A stretch of 64,000 nt of DNA from Malaya genurostris (Eukaryota; Arthropoda; Insecta; Diptera; Culicidae): assembly GCF_030247185.1 (NCBI RefSeq), contig NC_080570.1, forward strand, positions 5,456,001-5,520,000. Reading direction: 5' to 3'. A program made the position numbers and the translations under genes. Shown here piece after piece: positions 22,597 to 34,028 of the stretch (the first letter of the stretch is position 1; the number at the start of each line of letters is the position of its first letter). The notes below the pieces were generated by a model that saw nothing but the letters and a program-made list of their open reading frames with translations, was not told where the DNA came from and searched no databases.

Positions 22597-23867
22597 AGGA
22601 GTGTATCCAAAATAGGCTATCCACAAATTTTTCTTTCAAATTATGATCAAAAACGATATTTTATTCACACTAAAAATTGATCCTTAATTGTGCGAGGTTA
22701 AACTTCAACATAATGAAAACCGGATGAAATTTAAGTTATTCCTTCATGAATTTTTAAACTTTTGATCGATCGCTCTTCATCAAGTTCCGGACAAGTGTCG
22801 CATCGCATTTTTTGAACACTTGAGTCCAAATTTTTTTGAACTCCTGCATGTTCCCAGCTGCCTTACCAGTCTTCTTGAAGACCCTCTTCACCATTGCCCA
22901 GTAACGTTCGATGGGTTGAGGCTGAGGGCAATTTTGTGGATCGATATTTTTCTCAATGAAATTTATACCCTTTTCCGCAAGCCAATTGAGATTGGTTTTG
23001 GCATAGTGAGCCGACGCTAAATCCGGCCAAAACAGTGGAGGTGTAATATGCTTCTTACATAAAGGCAGCAATCTCTTCTGGAGACACTCAGATCGATAGT
23101 TTCCTGCATTTATAGTTTCGGTAGTGTGAAAAATGGTTGACTTCAATCCTCAGGAACATATTGCCTGCCATACCAGTAAATTTTGACCGAATTTCTCACT
23201 TGAATCGACCTGTCCGCATCGCTCACATCCCCTCCCCAACGACGACAGTAAAGTATTGTGGACCTGGAAGGGTTTTTCAGTCCTCCTTTACATAAGCCTC
23301 TTCGTCCATCAAAACACTGCAAAAGACGCGAATACAATTTCCGGGCCCTCGTTGCTGCTCGCTTCTTCTGTTCTACACTTTGTTTCGAAATTTTCTGCTT
23401 CTTGTAGGTCTTCAGGTGATTTCGCCTCTTGATACGCTGGATCATTCCGACACTCGTTCCTGCTTTTTTGGACGAATCACGTATTGACATTGATTTGTTC
23501 TTCATGATTAGAGGTACCACTTTCTGATCCAGTTTCGGGTTAGAAGAACCGGGTTTTCTGCCTCTTTCTGGTAGCTCTTCCAAAGAATAGTGTTCCCCAA
23601 ACTCATTATTGATGGTTTAAACACTGGCATGATGAATTTTCGCATAGTAATACCCTTCTCACTTAGCCATGTGTCCAGAACCTTAATTTTCACTTTCTTT
23701 TCAATACGCGACATTTTGAAAACGCAAAATTTCAACCGCACAAACAAGTAAACAAACGAAAGCTGACAGCCAAACGCACAGCATGCTGTGATCTGATCAT
23801 AAAAAACCATCACAAATACATGCGTACAACACAAATGAATGTGAAAGCTTATTTTGGATACACTCCT
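22597..23867 (-). mobile_element. DD37E element of a second subfamily
   Basis: 1271 bp bounded by AGGAGTGTATCCAAAATA at the left and TATTTTGGATACACTCCT at the right, a perfect 18-bp inverted repeat. It is flanked by TA at 22595-22596 and 23868-23869. It sits between two mariner-derived units and so inserted after they were duplicated. Termini differ from the 9.5/15.8/46.7 kb group. Confidence 0.9.
22754..23714 (-). pseudogene. DD37E transposase (second subfamily), frameshifted
   Basis: It starts near 23714 with MSRIEKKVKIKVLDTWLSEK (N-terminal HTH). A second frame (23143-23583) holds ERGRKPGSSNPKLDQKV and RNHLKTYKKQKISKQS. A third carries LMDEEAYVKED (first Asp), LVWQAIC, WPDLASAHYAKTNL (second Asp) and QPIERYWAMVKRVFKK (Glu), again with 37 residues between the last two. 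At least two frameshifts and a few stops separate these parts. All three catalytic residues survive. Length would be close to the family norm of about 330 residues. Confidence 0.85.
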
Positions 23868-23887
23868 TAGATAATCGGGAATAAAAG

Positions 23888-24212
23888 AAACGACCGTATA
23901 TGGAAATTTTGTTTCATCGAGACAACGCACCGTGTCACAAATCAATCAAAACAATAGCAAAACTACATGAATTGAGCTTTGAATTGCTCCCATATCCGCC
24001 GTATTCGTCAGATTTGGCTCCCAGCGACTACTGGCTGTTCGTAGACCTGAAAGAAATGCTCGTCGGTCAGAAATTTCGCACCAATGAAAAGGTTATCGCT
24101 GAAACTGAGGCCTTGCTCTGGATGAAGATTACGTTGATGAATAAAGTAAATTTTGAACCAAAAAATCCTGTTCTCTTTGTTAGGTCTGGGACTTTTCAGC
24201 CCATGTATTATT
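23888..24212 (+). pseudogene. Mariner transposase 3' part, copy 2
   Basis: Duplicates the 3' part of the 21669-22524 element but keeps a stretch that one lost: FHRDNAPCHKSIKTIAKLHE (second Asp), then YPPYSSDLAPSDYWLFVDLK (third Asp). The DNA ends CTGGGACTTTTCAGCCCATG, the mariner terminus. The 5' half of the gene is absent. Together with the shared tail after it, this is the second unit of a tandem duplication. Confidence 0.85.
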
Positions 24213-24262
24213 TCGGTAAACATGTTTAGGTGCTGGTTAACGAAAAACTAAACCTATAATAA
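24213..24262 (+). repeat. Retroelement-like tail, copy 3
   Basis: CGGTAAACATGTTTAGGTGC, then TGGTTAACGAAAAACTAAAC and a TATAATAAAAATG end. Same segment as 15455 and 22525. Confidence 0.7.
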
Positions 24263-24334
24263 AAATGAATCAAATTTAGTATTCTACACTTCGTTTATCA
24301 TCCGATTCCTACAGTAACGTCTACAGGTTGACGC

Positions 24335-25205
24335 AATTTACACTGATTCCATGGCAGCGTTTGATGAAATAAACCATCAAATAGCAATAGCCAAACTACC
24401 TGACAGACTTGGCTTTAACGGTGTTCTACAGGAATGGATGCAGTCATATCTAACTGGTTGTCGTGATATGTCTGTGAAAATAGTTAGTTAATTCTGGAGT
24501 GCCTCAAGGAAGTCATTTAGTACCGTTCATATTTTTACTCTATCTCAACTTCTCTGTAAAATGTTTCAAGCTATCATTCGCTGGTGATTTTAAACTATAT
24601 CATCTGATAAATGGTCAGAATGAATCATACTTTCTGCTAGCTAGCTAGCTAGATGCTTTCGCAAAATCGCCCTTCTCTCGAAAGCGCTCAACAATGATAT
24701 ATGACTATAATCTCTCGCAAAACGTTCTTAAACGTGAACCGTTTGTGACAGACTTAGGAGTTATTAAAGATAGCAAACTTGATTTCAAGAATCACGTCGA
24801 TTGCGTAATTTAAAATGCCTCGAAACTCTTGGGTTTCATCTTTCGAATTGCTAAAAAATTTCGTAACATACACTGCTTGAAAGCTACTCGAATGTGCAGC
24901 TATTGTTTGGTCACCGTATTATCAAATTCACATCGATCGTGTCGTAGCTATTTAATGCAAATTCATTCGATTCATACTTCGCAATCTACCATGGAGTGAC
25001 CAATTTAATCTTCCAAGGTACGTTGATCGTTGCCGACTTATCGACTGGGATCTGCTGTCTATTCGAATTTATTTGTTTATCAGATTGTACCATTTGGATA
25101 TTAACAATCTGTTGGTAGAAAAGATGAGGAGGTTTTATGCCTTTTGGAGAAAGAGATTGTGAATTTCATCTCCAGAAGGCTTTTCCCTGCTCCCAAATAA
25201 AATAA
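24335..25205 (+). pseudogene. Jockey-clade LINE, reverse transcriptase C-terminal part
   Basis: The plus strand encodes DSMAAFDEINHQIAIAKLPD, WMQSYLTGC, SVPQGSHLVPFIFLLYL and LSFAGDFKLYHL. The last corresponds to the YADDLK active site but reads FAGD, so the first catalytic Asp of the pair is lost. Further on come VTDLGVIKDSKLDFKNHVD and a decayed thumb region with stops. The 3' end GGAGGTTTTATGCC...GCTCCCAAATAAAATAAAAT is the tail also seen four times at 28.9-31.1 kb. It is 5'-truncated and inactive. Confidence 0.85.
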
Positions 25206-25325
25206 AATCAAATCATTCATCAAAACCGATATTGTCCCCTTCAAAGTACTCCCCATCGACTGCAACACACTTATGTCAGTGCTTGATCCAATCCACGAAA
25301 CCTTCCGAGTTGAAAATTTGAATAG
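25206..25325 (-). pseudogene. Mariner-like transposase C-terminal fragment
   Basis: The minus strand reads SEGFVDWIKH*HKCVAVDGE followed by YFEGDNIGFDE, a C-terminal motif of a mariner-type transposase. A matching but shorter scrap is at 21604-21664. It begins right at the LINE tail, so the LINE probably inserted into an older mariner remnant. Confidence 0.65.
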
Positions 25326-25329
25326 GTAA

Positions 25330-27300
25330 AAAATTTCCCTTCTTCTCCATACCGAGCGCTGTTATGTGTGTTCTTTCTGGTCTCGCACACTTCACGCTCG
25401 GTTTCGGCTTTCTTTTATTCCGGAGCTACCAGCCGAAACGCGAAGTCTTATCTAAATGGAGTCTGCGACTTATAATGGCTCTGAAAAAGATCTAATTTTA
25501 CTACGCATCTGGTTTCGAGCGAATTCGTTCTATTTTTCGCAGATGCCATCCATCCACCTTTTATTCTACGGGTAACAGCGGGAAAATTACAATAGTTCAT
25601 TTCAGAAGATTTTCACTTACAAATGCGATAAGATACATGCGTCAATTGCTGTCAACCATAGGCCAAGAACACGCCAAGACAGTTTCACACCGCTGTAAAT
25701 GTGCTCATCACGACAACGACGACGACGATGACTTACAAGCGTAGCAAGCGCTGGAAAAGTGCCATCGAAACTGTCATAACAGAATGCCCAAATAATAACA
25801 ACGGTCTACTGAGATCTTCCGTCATCACGTCGTCGTCTCTCGCAGTCTGAAGTGCAGCAGCAATGAAAAATGTGCATTCACGTTCGTTATGTAAGTGACG
25901 TTATGTGGGTTGGATGGATGAAAAAAATACGGGGAACCGGGGTAAGTTTCTCTAACCGGTGACGATGGAGAAGGGTGTCGGTAAGGCGCAATTGCAGATT
26001 ACAATTTAGTCAAATCTGCACACTTGCCCTAGTCTGCACCGAGAAATATTTTGCTACACGCTTCGAGTGCCGGTAATGTTACTTACCATCTATGGCGCGT
26101 TGGTATGATCGCTGGTCGCGCAGTAATTTAGTGCGGTGGGACATACTGCGAGATGCATCGGTGATGCAATCGGTACTCTCGTGATCGTTATTTGTTCATT
26201 TGGTACAACGGAACTAATTGCGTTAGGGTTTCCATTATTTCTAGCTGTCATGTATGCGTTAATTTGTTGATCATGAAGATTTCATCATCGATGAAAGTAT
26301 CGGAAGATCGGCAAGTTGACAATGTTAGTAAGCGTGAGTGACAGTTTCGGTTGAACCCGGCTTGTAGTCTAAAACATTTCATGAGATTTCTACTGAAACC
26401 AGATAATTCTTTCATTGTTTTAGTTCTACATTTCATATGAAGTGTTCATTGTACCACATGATTACTTAATCTGAAGAAATAATCCATTGACTTCCGCACG
26501 TAAGTCACTTCGGACCGGCTATAATTCCTTTGTACTTCAATGACATTAACGTTGCAAAAATCCGACTCAGTAGAGAAGCAAAAACATGGTCGTAGCTCAT
26601 CAAAATTTTTTCTTGTGCGTTTGATGAGTAATGTTTCTAAAATTGATACAATTTATTCAAGTCATTGTGGATTCTCTTAGCAAACGCTACCATATTTGCC
26701 AAAATTATCGAAGCAAAAAATTGTCATCTTCTAATAAAAATGCTACACAATCTATCTACTTGTTAGAGCAATTGTTTCGTTTTTCGGAGTTGTTCAGGAT
26801 GCGTGTCAGTTGTATTATTATTTAGGTACACCCTGTTACGTATCTGACATTATCCCTTCGTCTTTTTTTATGCTAAGTTGATCGTTGAGTTGTAAAGTAA
26901 AATGCTACTTGGTGCTATCATCCATCATCTTGAGAGATTTTTACGTCAGAAATGTTCGAATCATCTTAGTAAACTATACTTTTACCTTATTATTCAAGCT
27001 ATACTATCATCTTTTTAATTCACACTTCACAATATAATTTTTTAGCTGAAAAAGTATTTAGATTTTGAAATTATTTGTAAAATCTTGACCTATTAACGGG
27101 TGTATATCATATAAACTCCGCATACACAAAATTCATTCTCAAAATTCAAGTTTTTATCTGATTATCACAAAATTTCCAGGTAGTAGAAAGACACAAGGTT
27201 TATTTCGTCTTTATACCCGATAGCGCGAACCTTGGTCCTAAACTCAGCCATTAGTTTTTTGCATATTAACTCATGTTTGTTCATTTACTATACATTATTC
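25330..27300. other. Region without a recognised gene
   Basis: Moderate GC to about 26250, AT-rich after. A short (ACG/GAC)n stretch lies at 25707-25730. At about 26825-26870, ACGTATCTGACATTATCCC and a following T run weakly match the closing segment of the histone-like repeats. No coding motif was recognised. Confidence 0.35.
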
Positions 27301-27304
27301 ACTA

Positions 27305-27740
27305 CCTTAGGATATATTCTTCATAATGGTTCAGTATATTTCTATTGGTTGCGGTTCCGAAGTGAAGACATTATTCGCTCTACACCACTCTAGTACACCC
27401 TTCGTGTAGTGGCATAATGCCAAATTCAGCCAGAAAATCGTTATCCTTCGGGAAAAGGAAGAATCCACTTTTGGAGACACTATTCCAAATACACCTGTCC
27501 ATTCATGGTGCTTGCGGTAACAAAAAGTGCACTGCATTTTCCATAAGTACAAATCGCTTGCCAAATTATGAAATGCTTAGCGAACTTCAGCATTTTCTGT
27601 GTCCGGAGGTTTTCAGAAACATCACACTGATGCCTGATTAAAGTCCGCTTTTACATATGTCCCGTCATCCAAAACGCAGCAGTGTGGTTTCGTTAAATGC
27701 TGATCGTATAATTTCATGAACATGAACTTAGTGAGGAACC
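27305..27740 (-). pseudogene. DD37E transposase remnant
   Basis: The minus strand encodes KLYDQHLTKPHCCVLDDGTY followed by VKADFNQ (first Asp block). After frame changes come NLASDLYLWK and FWLNLALCHYTKGVLEWCRA with EPQPIEIY (Glu block). The second catalytic Asp is Asn here (WLN for WPD), the same change as in the 1.65 kb remnant. A deletion shortens the D-to-E spacing. No terminal repeats seen. Old, inactive. Confidence 0.75.
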
Positions 27741-27959
27741 TATCACCGATGATAACGCAAATAAGTGAATGGTTTTTTGCTAATTAATTACTAATTAGTA
27801 ACCGAAATTTTAAATTTGTTGCTAATTTTTTTTGAGTATTTTTCTAAGTTCATATGAAGGCGATAGGCGCTTCGGTTACTTTCTTGTTCACCAGCAAAAC
27901 CTTTTAAATAAACGCATTTAACTTTTTTGAGTTTTGCAATCTGTCTTTGAAGTATAGTA

Positions 27960-28640
27960 AGAAACCTTTTTTTAATCCACCTAGTGGTGAAATGATGCCG
28001 TTCTCATATTACTTATATTTTCAAAAACATCACTAGAAGATTCTGTAAAGATTTTTTTTTCAAACTTGAATAAAATCAAAAACTATATTTAGGAATAAAC
28101 TATCATACCCTTTTCAATTTACAAGCAGTTATGTCAAATTAATATAGTTTTAAATGTGGCAAAATTGAGCAAAGCACGATGTGTGCTAGGCGGTGGTGTT
28201 TGCTTTTTCCGTATCAGCACCTACTGATGTGTACCGGTTTTGCATAGTCATTCTGTATGACAGTTTGAAAGTTTTGATACTCATCGCCATACAATTTTGG
28301 AACCGGAAGTCGAATCTGGATGAAATTTCACAGCATCTTTTAGGACATTGAGAGCTTCAGTTTGAATCATGATCTGTGAAAATCGGTTCAACCGTTGCTG
28401 AGAAATCGAAGTGAGCTCCGTTTTTTTGGAACTTTTCTTCATTATTACTGGTGCGTTCGGAAGCGGAAACCCTGGGACTAGTAGCCCCAAAGTAGATTTA
28501 TATATCGACAATCTAACAAAGTCTGCCAACTAGATGAATTTACTAATAAGTTTTATACAAAATTTGCACCTTGTTTCGCCATCACTTTTGAAAAAATACT
28601 TTTGAAGTTGATTTTTTTCCTTAAGCATATTAGGATTTTC
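27960..28640. repeat. Dispersed repeat fragments
   Basis: It starts with TTTAATCCACCTAGTGGTG, also present at 15795 beside the DD37E/LINE junction. From about 28270 it carries the CCGGAA-type repeat (GGAACCGGAAGTCGAATCTG, GATCTGTGAAAATCGGTTC) shared with 17520-18234. No coding capacity recognised. Confidence 0.55.
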
Positions 28641-28929
28641 AAAACACATGATAGTTTTACGTTTGAACACAAAATTTCTGAATTCTTGAATGCAAACTAG
28701 ATCGGATTTCCATCGACTTCAGCAAAACAATTTACTCTACTAAGTCTAGTCTACTTTGTCTGCTACAAAATTCGCAAAAAATGAGCCAATTCAATTCAGA
28801 GACCCACGCCAAAACGATGGGTTACTAATGCCAGAGACATAATAGGATTGTTGAGAGTGGAATTAGATCTGACAATAGGAATGCTGTGAAACCAACGAGT
28901 ATCGATGTGGCAATTTAATAATTGGTTAC

Positions 28930-31090
28930 AAAAGATGAAAAGCCGCCTGGTGGAGGCTTAAATTCTAATTTTTTTCTGCTCCCAAAATAAAAATAAAAAA
29001 AAATTTGTTGTGTTTTTAAGCGGATTCTCGAAGTTACCTGTATTTTTTACGCGGATTTCCGAAGATACGCGGTTTTTTAGCGGATTTCCGAAGTTATGCT
29101 TTTTTATGCGTATTTCCGAAGTTATGCGTTTTTTTTGTTTGTCTTAGGAATGCACGAATCGTCGAGATCTGGTGTTATCCCGAAAGTTTTTTAAAGTCGG
29201 ATCTCTGACCCTTACAAAATTTTCCTTCTTCGTTCAAAAAATATATGTAGAAATTACACCAGATCTCGACATTTTATGCATTTCTAAGATATATTTCGGA
29301 ATTCGCAAAATCCTGAAGTCGATTTGTTTTCAAATAATTTTTTTGTCGAGATAACACCGGATCTCGATGTTTCATGAATTTTTGAAAACATTTGCTCAAA
29401 GTCATTTGAGGGTGTTGGAACCTCTTGGGTTCCGGTTTATGCTAAAGTGCACATGACTAAATTGAATTATTTACGTTTCGCATTCAGCTCATCAGTGCAT
29501 TAGCAGATTATGTTGATCTACTAATGCCACCTCGCGGATCAACATAATCCGCATAACAGACGTAAAGTCATTGCTATTTACAACGCACTTATTTTACTCT
29601 AAATGTGCAATGTCTGGTGGCATTAGTAGATCAACGTAATCTGCTGCTAATGCACTGATGAGCTGAACGCGAAACGTAAATAATTTGGTTGAAATAAAAA
29701 AAAACTTTATGTTCTCTTTTTATGAGGATTTCCGAAGTTACGCGGTTTTTTCAAGCGGATTTTCCAAGTTACGCGTTTCTTTACGCGGTGCCAATTCCCC
29801 GCGTAAAAAAAGGATAACAATGTAGTTGGTTAAAAAAGGTGAGGATGTTTTATGCCTGTTGGAGGTAGAAATTCTAAAATTTTCCTAAATTTTTTCTAAA
29901 ATTTTCAAAATAAAATTACTGTTGTTTTGAAGCCCGGACTAAATAAAAAAGTACACTGAGCTCTTTTTAACGCGGGTTTTTTTTCTAACACTGCTTTTTA
30001 ATGCGGATTTTCGAAAATGCACATTGTTTTTTTTTTATGCGGAGAAATGCACGAATCGTTGAGATCTATGACCATTAGACAATTTTCGTTATTTGTTCGA
30101 AAAATATTTTTGGAAATTACACCAGATCTCGATGTTTTATGCATTTCTAAGATATTTGGCGCCAACAAAAAAAAATTTCGGTTTTGGATATCGCAAAGAA
30201 GTCCTGATGTCCATTTTTTTTAAACTACGTTTTTTGTCGAGATAACACCAGTTTAGTATGTTTCATGAATTTTTAAAAAATTGGACTAAAGAAAAATTCT
30301 ATAGATGTAGCGTTTTCTTTTTATGAACAATTTCGAAGTTACGCGGTTTTTTCACGCGAATTTTTGAAATTACGCGTTTTTTGTGCGACTTTCTTTTTGT
30401 GCCGGACGGGAAGAAGAGTAATCGGTTACAAAAGAGATTTTATGCCTAGTGGAGGCAGAAATTCTGAAATTTGTCGGCTCTCAAAATAAAATAGAAATAG
30501 AATTACTGTTGTTTTGAAGCCGGTACTAAATGAACGAGTACACTGGAATCTTTTTAACCTGGTTTTTTATTGCGTCTTTTTACGTGGATTTTCAAAAATA
30601 CGCGTTGTTTTTTTTAATGCGGATTTCCGAATTACGCGGTTTTTACGTGAATTTTCCAAAGTTATCTGGTTTTCTTCTTTTATCTTAGAAATGCATGAAA
30701 CGTCGAAATCTGGTACTATCCCGAAATTTCTTCTTAAGTCAACTCTCCAACACTTGAAATTTTCGATTTAAAAAAACACATATTTTGAGATTCCAACAGA
30801 TCTCGATGTTTCATTCATATCTAAAACAAAACAAGAAAACCGGATAACTTAGAAAATTCGTATAAAAAATTGTTGTGACTTCGAAAATCCGCGTAAAAAA
30901 AGCCGTGTGAAAAAACTGCGTCACAAAAAAACTTTAGTGTATTCGTTCATTTAGTCCCGGTTTCAAAACAACAGTAAGTTTTTTTAAATTTAATTTTGAG
31001 AGCAGGAAAATTTTAGAATTTTCGCCCCCGCCAGGCATAAAACCTCCTCACCTTTTGTAACCAATTACACTACTGTCTTTTTTACGCGGG
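28930..31090. repeat. Complex array of LINE tails and ACGCGG-type units
   Basis: Jockey-type 3' tails (TTATGCC.GTGGAGGCAGAAATTCT ... AAAATAAAAT) occur near 28935, 29830 and 30415, and in inverted orientation near 30975-31070. Each is followed by T-rich units of the form TTTTTACGCGGATTTCCGAA. Between them recur CGTCGAGATCTGGTGTTAT and its reverse complement ACACCAGATCTCGACATTTT, which form long foldbacks (for example 29142-29290). The last unit is inverted relative to the others. No gene is supported. Confidence 0.8.
29456..29691. mobile_element. Large hairpin MITE within the array
   Basis: The left arm 29456-29532 (TTTACGTTTCGCATTCAGCT ... CTACTAATGCCACC) pairs with the right arm 29616-29691 (GGTGGCATTAGTAG ... 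AGCTGAACGCGAAACGTAAA). Arms are about 75 bp with only a few differences and one 4-base gap. The 80-bp centre contains a third, inverted copy of GATCAACATAATC. A near-perfect foldback of this size indicates a recently formed or conserved MITE. Confidence 0.8.
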
Positions 31091-31094
31091 GGAA

Positions 31095-34025
31095 ATGTAC
31101 TACACAGAAATTAAGCTACCGGCGGTAGCTTTTGTTCGTTTGGTTCACTCATTTTCGAGGTCTATTGTTCACTACACAATACTGTACTTGGTTTCTTCTG
31201 TCCCCAACGTAAGCGGTTTTGTTTTATCGACTGACTTGGATGAGATGTAAACCCGAACTGACGAACCGAGTTATTCGGAGACATGACCCAAACCATGTTG
31301 GCAAGGGATTTATCGTTGCGTGTAGCGCTTAATGTTTTCCTTACAATCATGATGATTGTAAAGTCCTTATATAAAATGTATCAACGCAAACTCGTTTTCA
31401 CAAAATTTGCACGAAATAATCTACCTCATACAAGTGCCGAAAGTTTTAGGAGCGGTTCAAAACAGTGTCGGACTCGAAGTGACCGACTACAAGCTTTCGA
31501 TTTAAACAAAGACCTACCACAAGTCTTGAAACCGTATTCCTGGTTAAACGGAACTTCAAAATACCGCTCTATAATTATAAAATAACTGACAAAATGTCAT
31601 CCGACGCAGACCATCCTCTACGGTTACACGAATGGGTGTTTTTTTTTCAATAAATGTTCGGACCCTTATGCATCCAAGCGAGGCGCGCACAAAAGCACAT
31701 TCTCACACACACCTTAGACCTCCAATCTGTCAACTCACCCCCATCCCCCTTCATCTGACCACCGTCGGCGTTTAGCCGATTACGATCTAACAGCAGAAAA
31801 ACACACACTCGTATCAGATTAAATTACACTCATTTCCCGCGATCCTGTTTAGGTTCGACGACTTTTGTTTTGGTCATAGATATTTAAGAATAAATCATAC
31901 CCTGATTTGCATAATTGTGTACCGTTAAAGGTTACCCTCGCACTCCCCGCCAGTCCTCTGGCGTTCCCTCATCGATACATGTCAATACATGCCCGCTCCA
32001 TTATGCAAATGAAGTCTGAATTGTTGTAGTCTCCGGAGTCTTGTAGTTTGAGAGTGGAAAGCATGAAGCAAAAAAAAAAAACGAACTCGATCGAGTACTC
32101 GGCCGGTACTCCGCGTGTTCGAATCTTTTTTCGAAACAACAACAACATAATGCGATTAGTGAGCCTCGCGGTAACCTCCTCCAAAGCACCGCGAATCCTG
32201 GACGGACCCCAGAGACATAAATCAGCGTGAAATATGAACATATGAATGGCGAATTAGACAGAGGAAAATAACCGATTGTCATTCAATTGGACAGTTTCTG
32301 AAATTGGCTTTCGCAAATGAGCCGCTGAATCCGTGCTGATCGTAGCAAGCGACGACGCACGCACGCAACAGCCAGTTGACAGTTGATTGCTGTTTAAATA
32401 GTGTAAAACTGAACTCGTTACGCCGGGACTGATTAAAAAGTCTGAGTCTGAGTCTAAACTGCGCCCGGTTTGGTCCCCCCCGGTTGATCGGAAGAGGGGG
32501 AGTTGTTTGTAGTTTGCCGACTTTGAATTGCGGGTCGGTCCTCGGTTTTTTTTTCATCTCCAAGTATCGAATATGACACATCCAGCTGGTGTATCGGTAC
32601 GGCCAGTTCAGCTGAATTGAGCTCTGGGGACTAGTAGCATTTGAGATTTACTATGTGTAAAATGTCGTCGAAATTGCCGGAAAATGTCACTGACATATTT
32701 TGGGTCCAATTATAAACCTTCGAACAACTGCGAGTAACTGAATCTTGCTTGGAACCGATCAATTTGTTAAGATGACATAAACGTGCCTGTGCCTGCCTTC
32801 CCATGGATATCTTGGATCGATTTTTTTTAAATTTCGCAGCACAACAATGATTGATTCGATCGAAGCAACCCAGGAAGAACAAGCTGCGGGCGAAAATCGA
32901 ATCCAATCCAGATGGCCTGAATTGAAATAGGATCACAATTTCGCGCACGAGTGAAGTGCAGAAAACACACACGAGCGTGACGCCGGCGGAATTCGATTTC
33001 ATTCTGAAAACTGTGTAATGAATTTCGGCGGTTGGTGAAACGTCAGCAAAATGAGATTGTGCTAAATCTCAACCACTAACTTAGCTTGAATACCTACTGA
33101 TAGACCATTCCGTTAAACAGGTTCCATTATCCAATCCGTAAACAAATTGAAACACTCGGTAAAACATGTGTAGCAATTATTTTATTACTTCCAAGCACTC
33201 CAGCAATAAAAAAAACGTTTCGTTTCGTGTACTGAAGGCACGCATGTAGCGGTGATATACATATTAAGCTGATCATAAGTTGGTAAACAAACCTCCTGAT
33301 ATCTGGTGCGGCTCTCGGCCAATTTTGTCTTCCTCATTACCTTATCGTTCTCGTGTTTGAGACTGGTATGTGGGAATATTACGCAAAAAAAAACCGCAAC
33401 AGTATTGCCGTATCACAGTCTTGTACTCGACTGAACACAGATAAAGTTGGGACAAACTGAAAGCGAAGATAATATGATGTTCGGGGGAGCTTATTTAGAC
33501 AATCGCTCAAGGTTAAACTGATAGTGGACGTGATGGGAACGTGTGTTCGTGTTTCGTCGTGTACAACGGGAAACAATTTCGAAATCAGTGCAAACATTTT
33601 TACGAAGCATAATTGATTGGTGAACTTGGTGGGTGACTAGTTTTTACGTCCATACGGTCATGACCTACTATTCCCGATATGGGTTCATAGTAATCGATGA
33701 TTGTATCAATGAGTCTTCCGGGTTATATTCATCTCACACTAGAAGAGCTAGGCTACTTTGCCCACTTGAACACAGGCAACGTTCGAAACCGCAGACGTCT
33801 TCTTCCAAACGATAGATTCTTTGCTAGAAATGTACTGAATCTCTCTTCGTTCACCTCTGCGAAAATAACATGTCTCACTTTGAGCAACCATATCTCAGGA
33901 ACAGCTCGATATTTTAACAAAAAATTTACATTTGAGTTGAATTTCGCGCCAAATCGTATTCGCAGTTGGCAGTACTCTTTCAGATTTAAATGAAACTTTT
34001 AGCACAATGTAGCAATGCATTTTTT
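31095..34025. other. Largely single-copy-looking region
   Basis: GC rises between about 31640 and 33000, then falls. Opposing open frames up to 123 codons (32631-33002 minus) have no recognisable domain. At 33870-33990 the string TGTCTCACTTTGAGCAACCA and what follows match 53390-53460 (TGTCCCACTTTGAGTAATG), so the right end is repeat-derived. No exon is confidently seen. Confidence 0.35.
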
Positions 34026-34028
34026 TTT

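Noticed and set aside
31138..33850. Host gene in the 31-34 kb island
   Set aside because: Several short open frames but none with a recognisable protein motif or paired splice sites.
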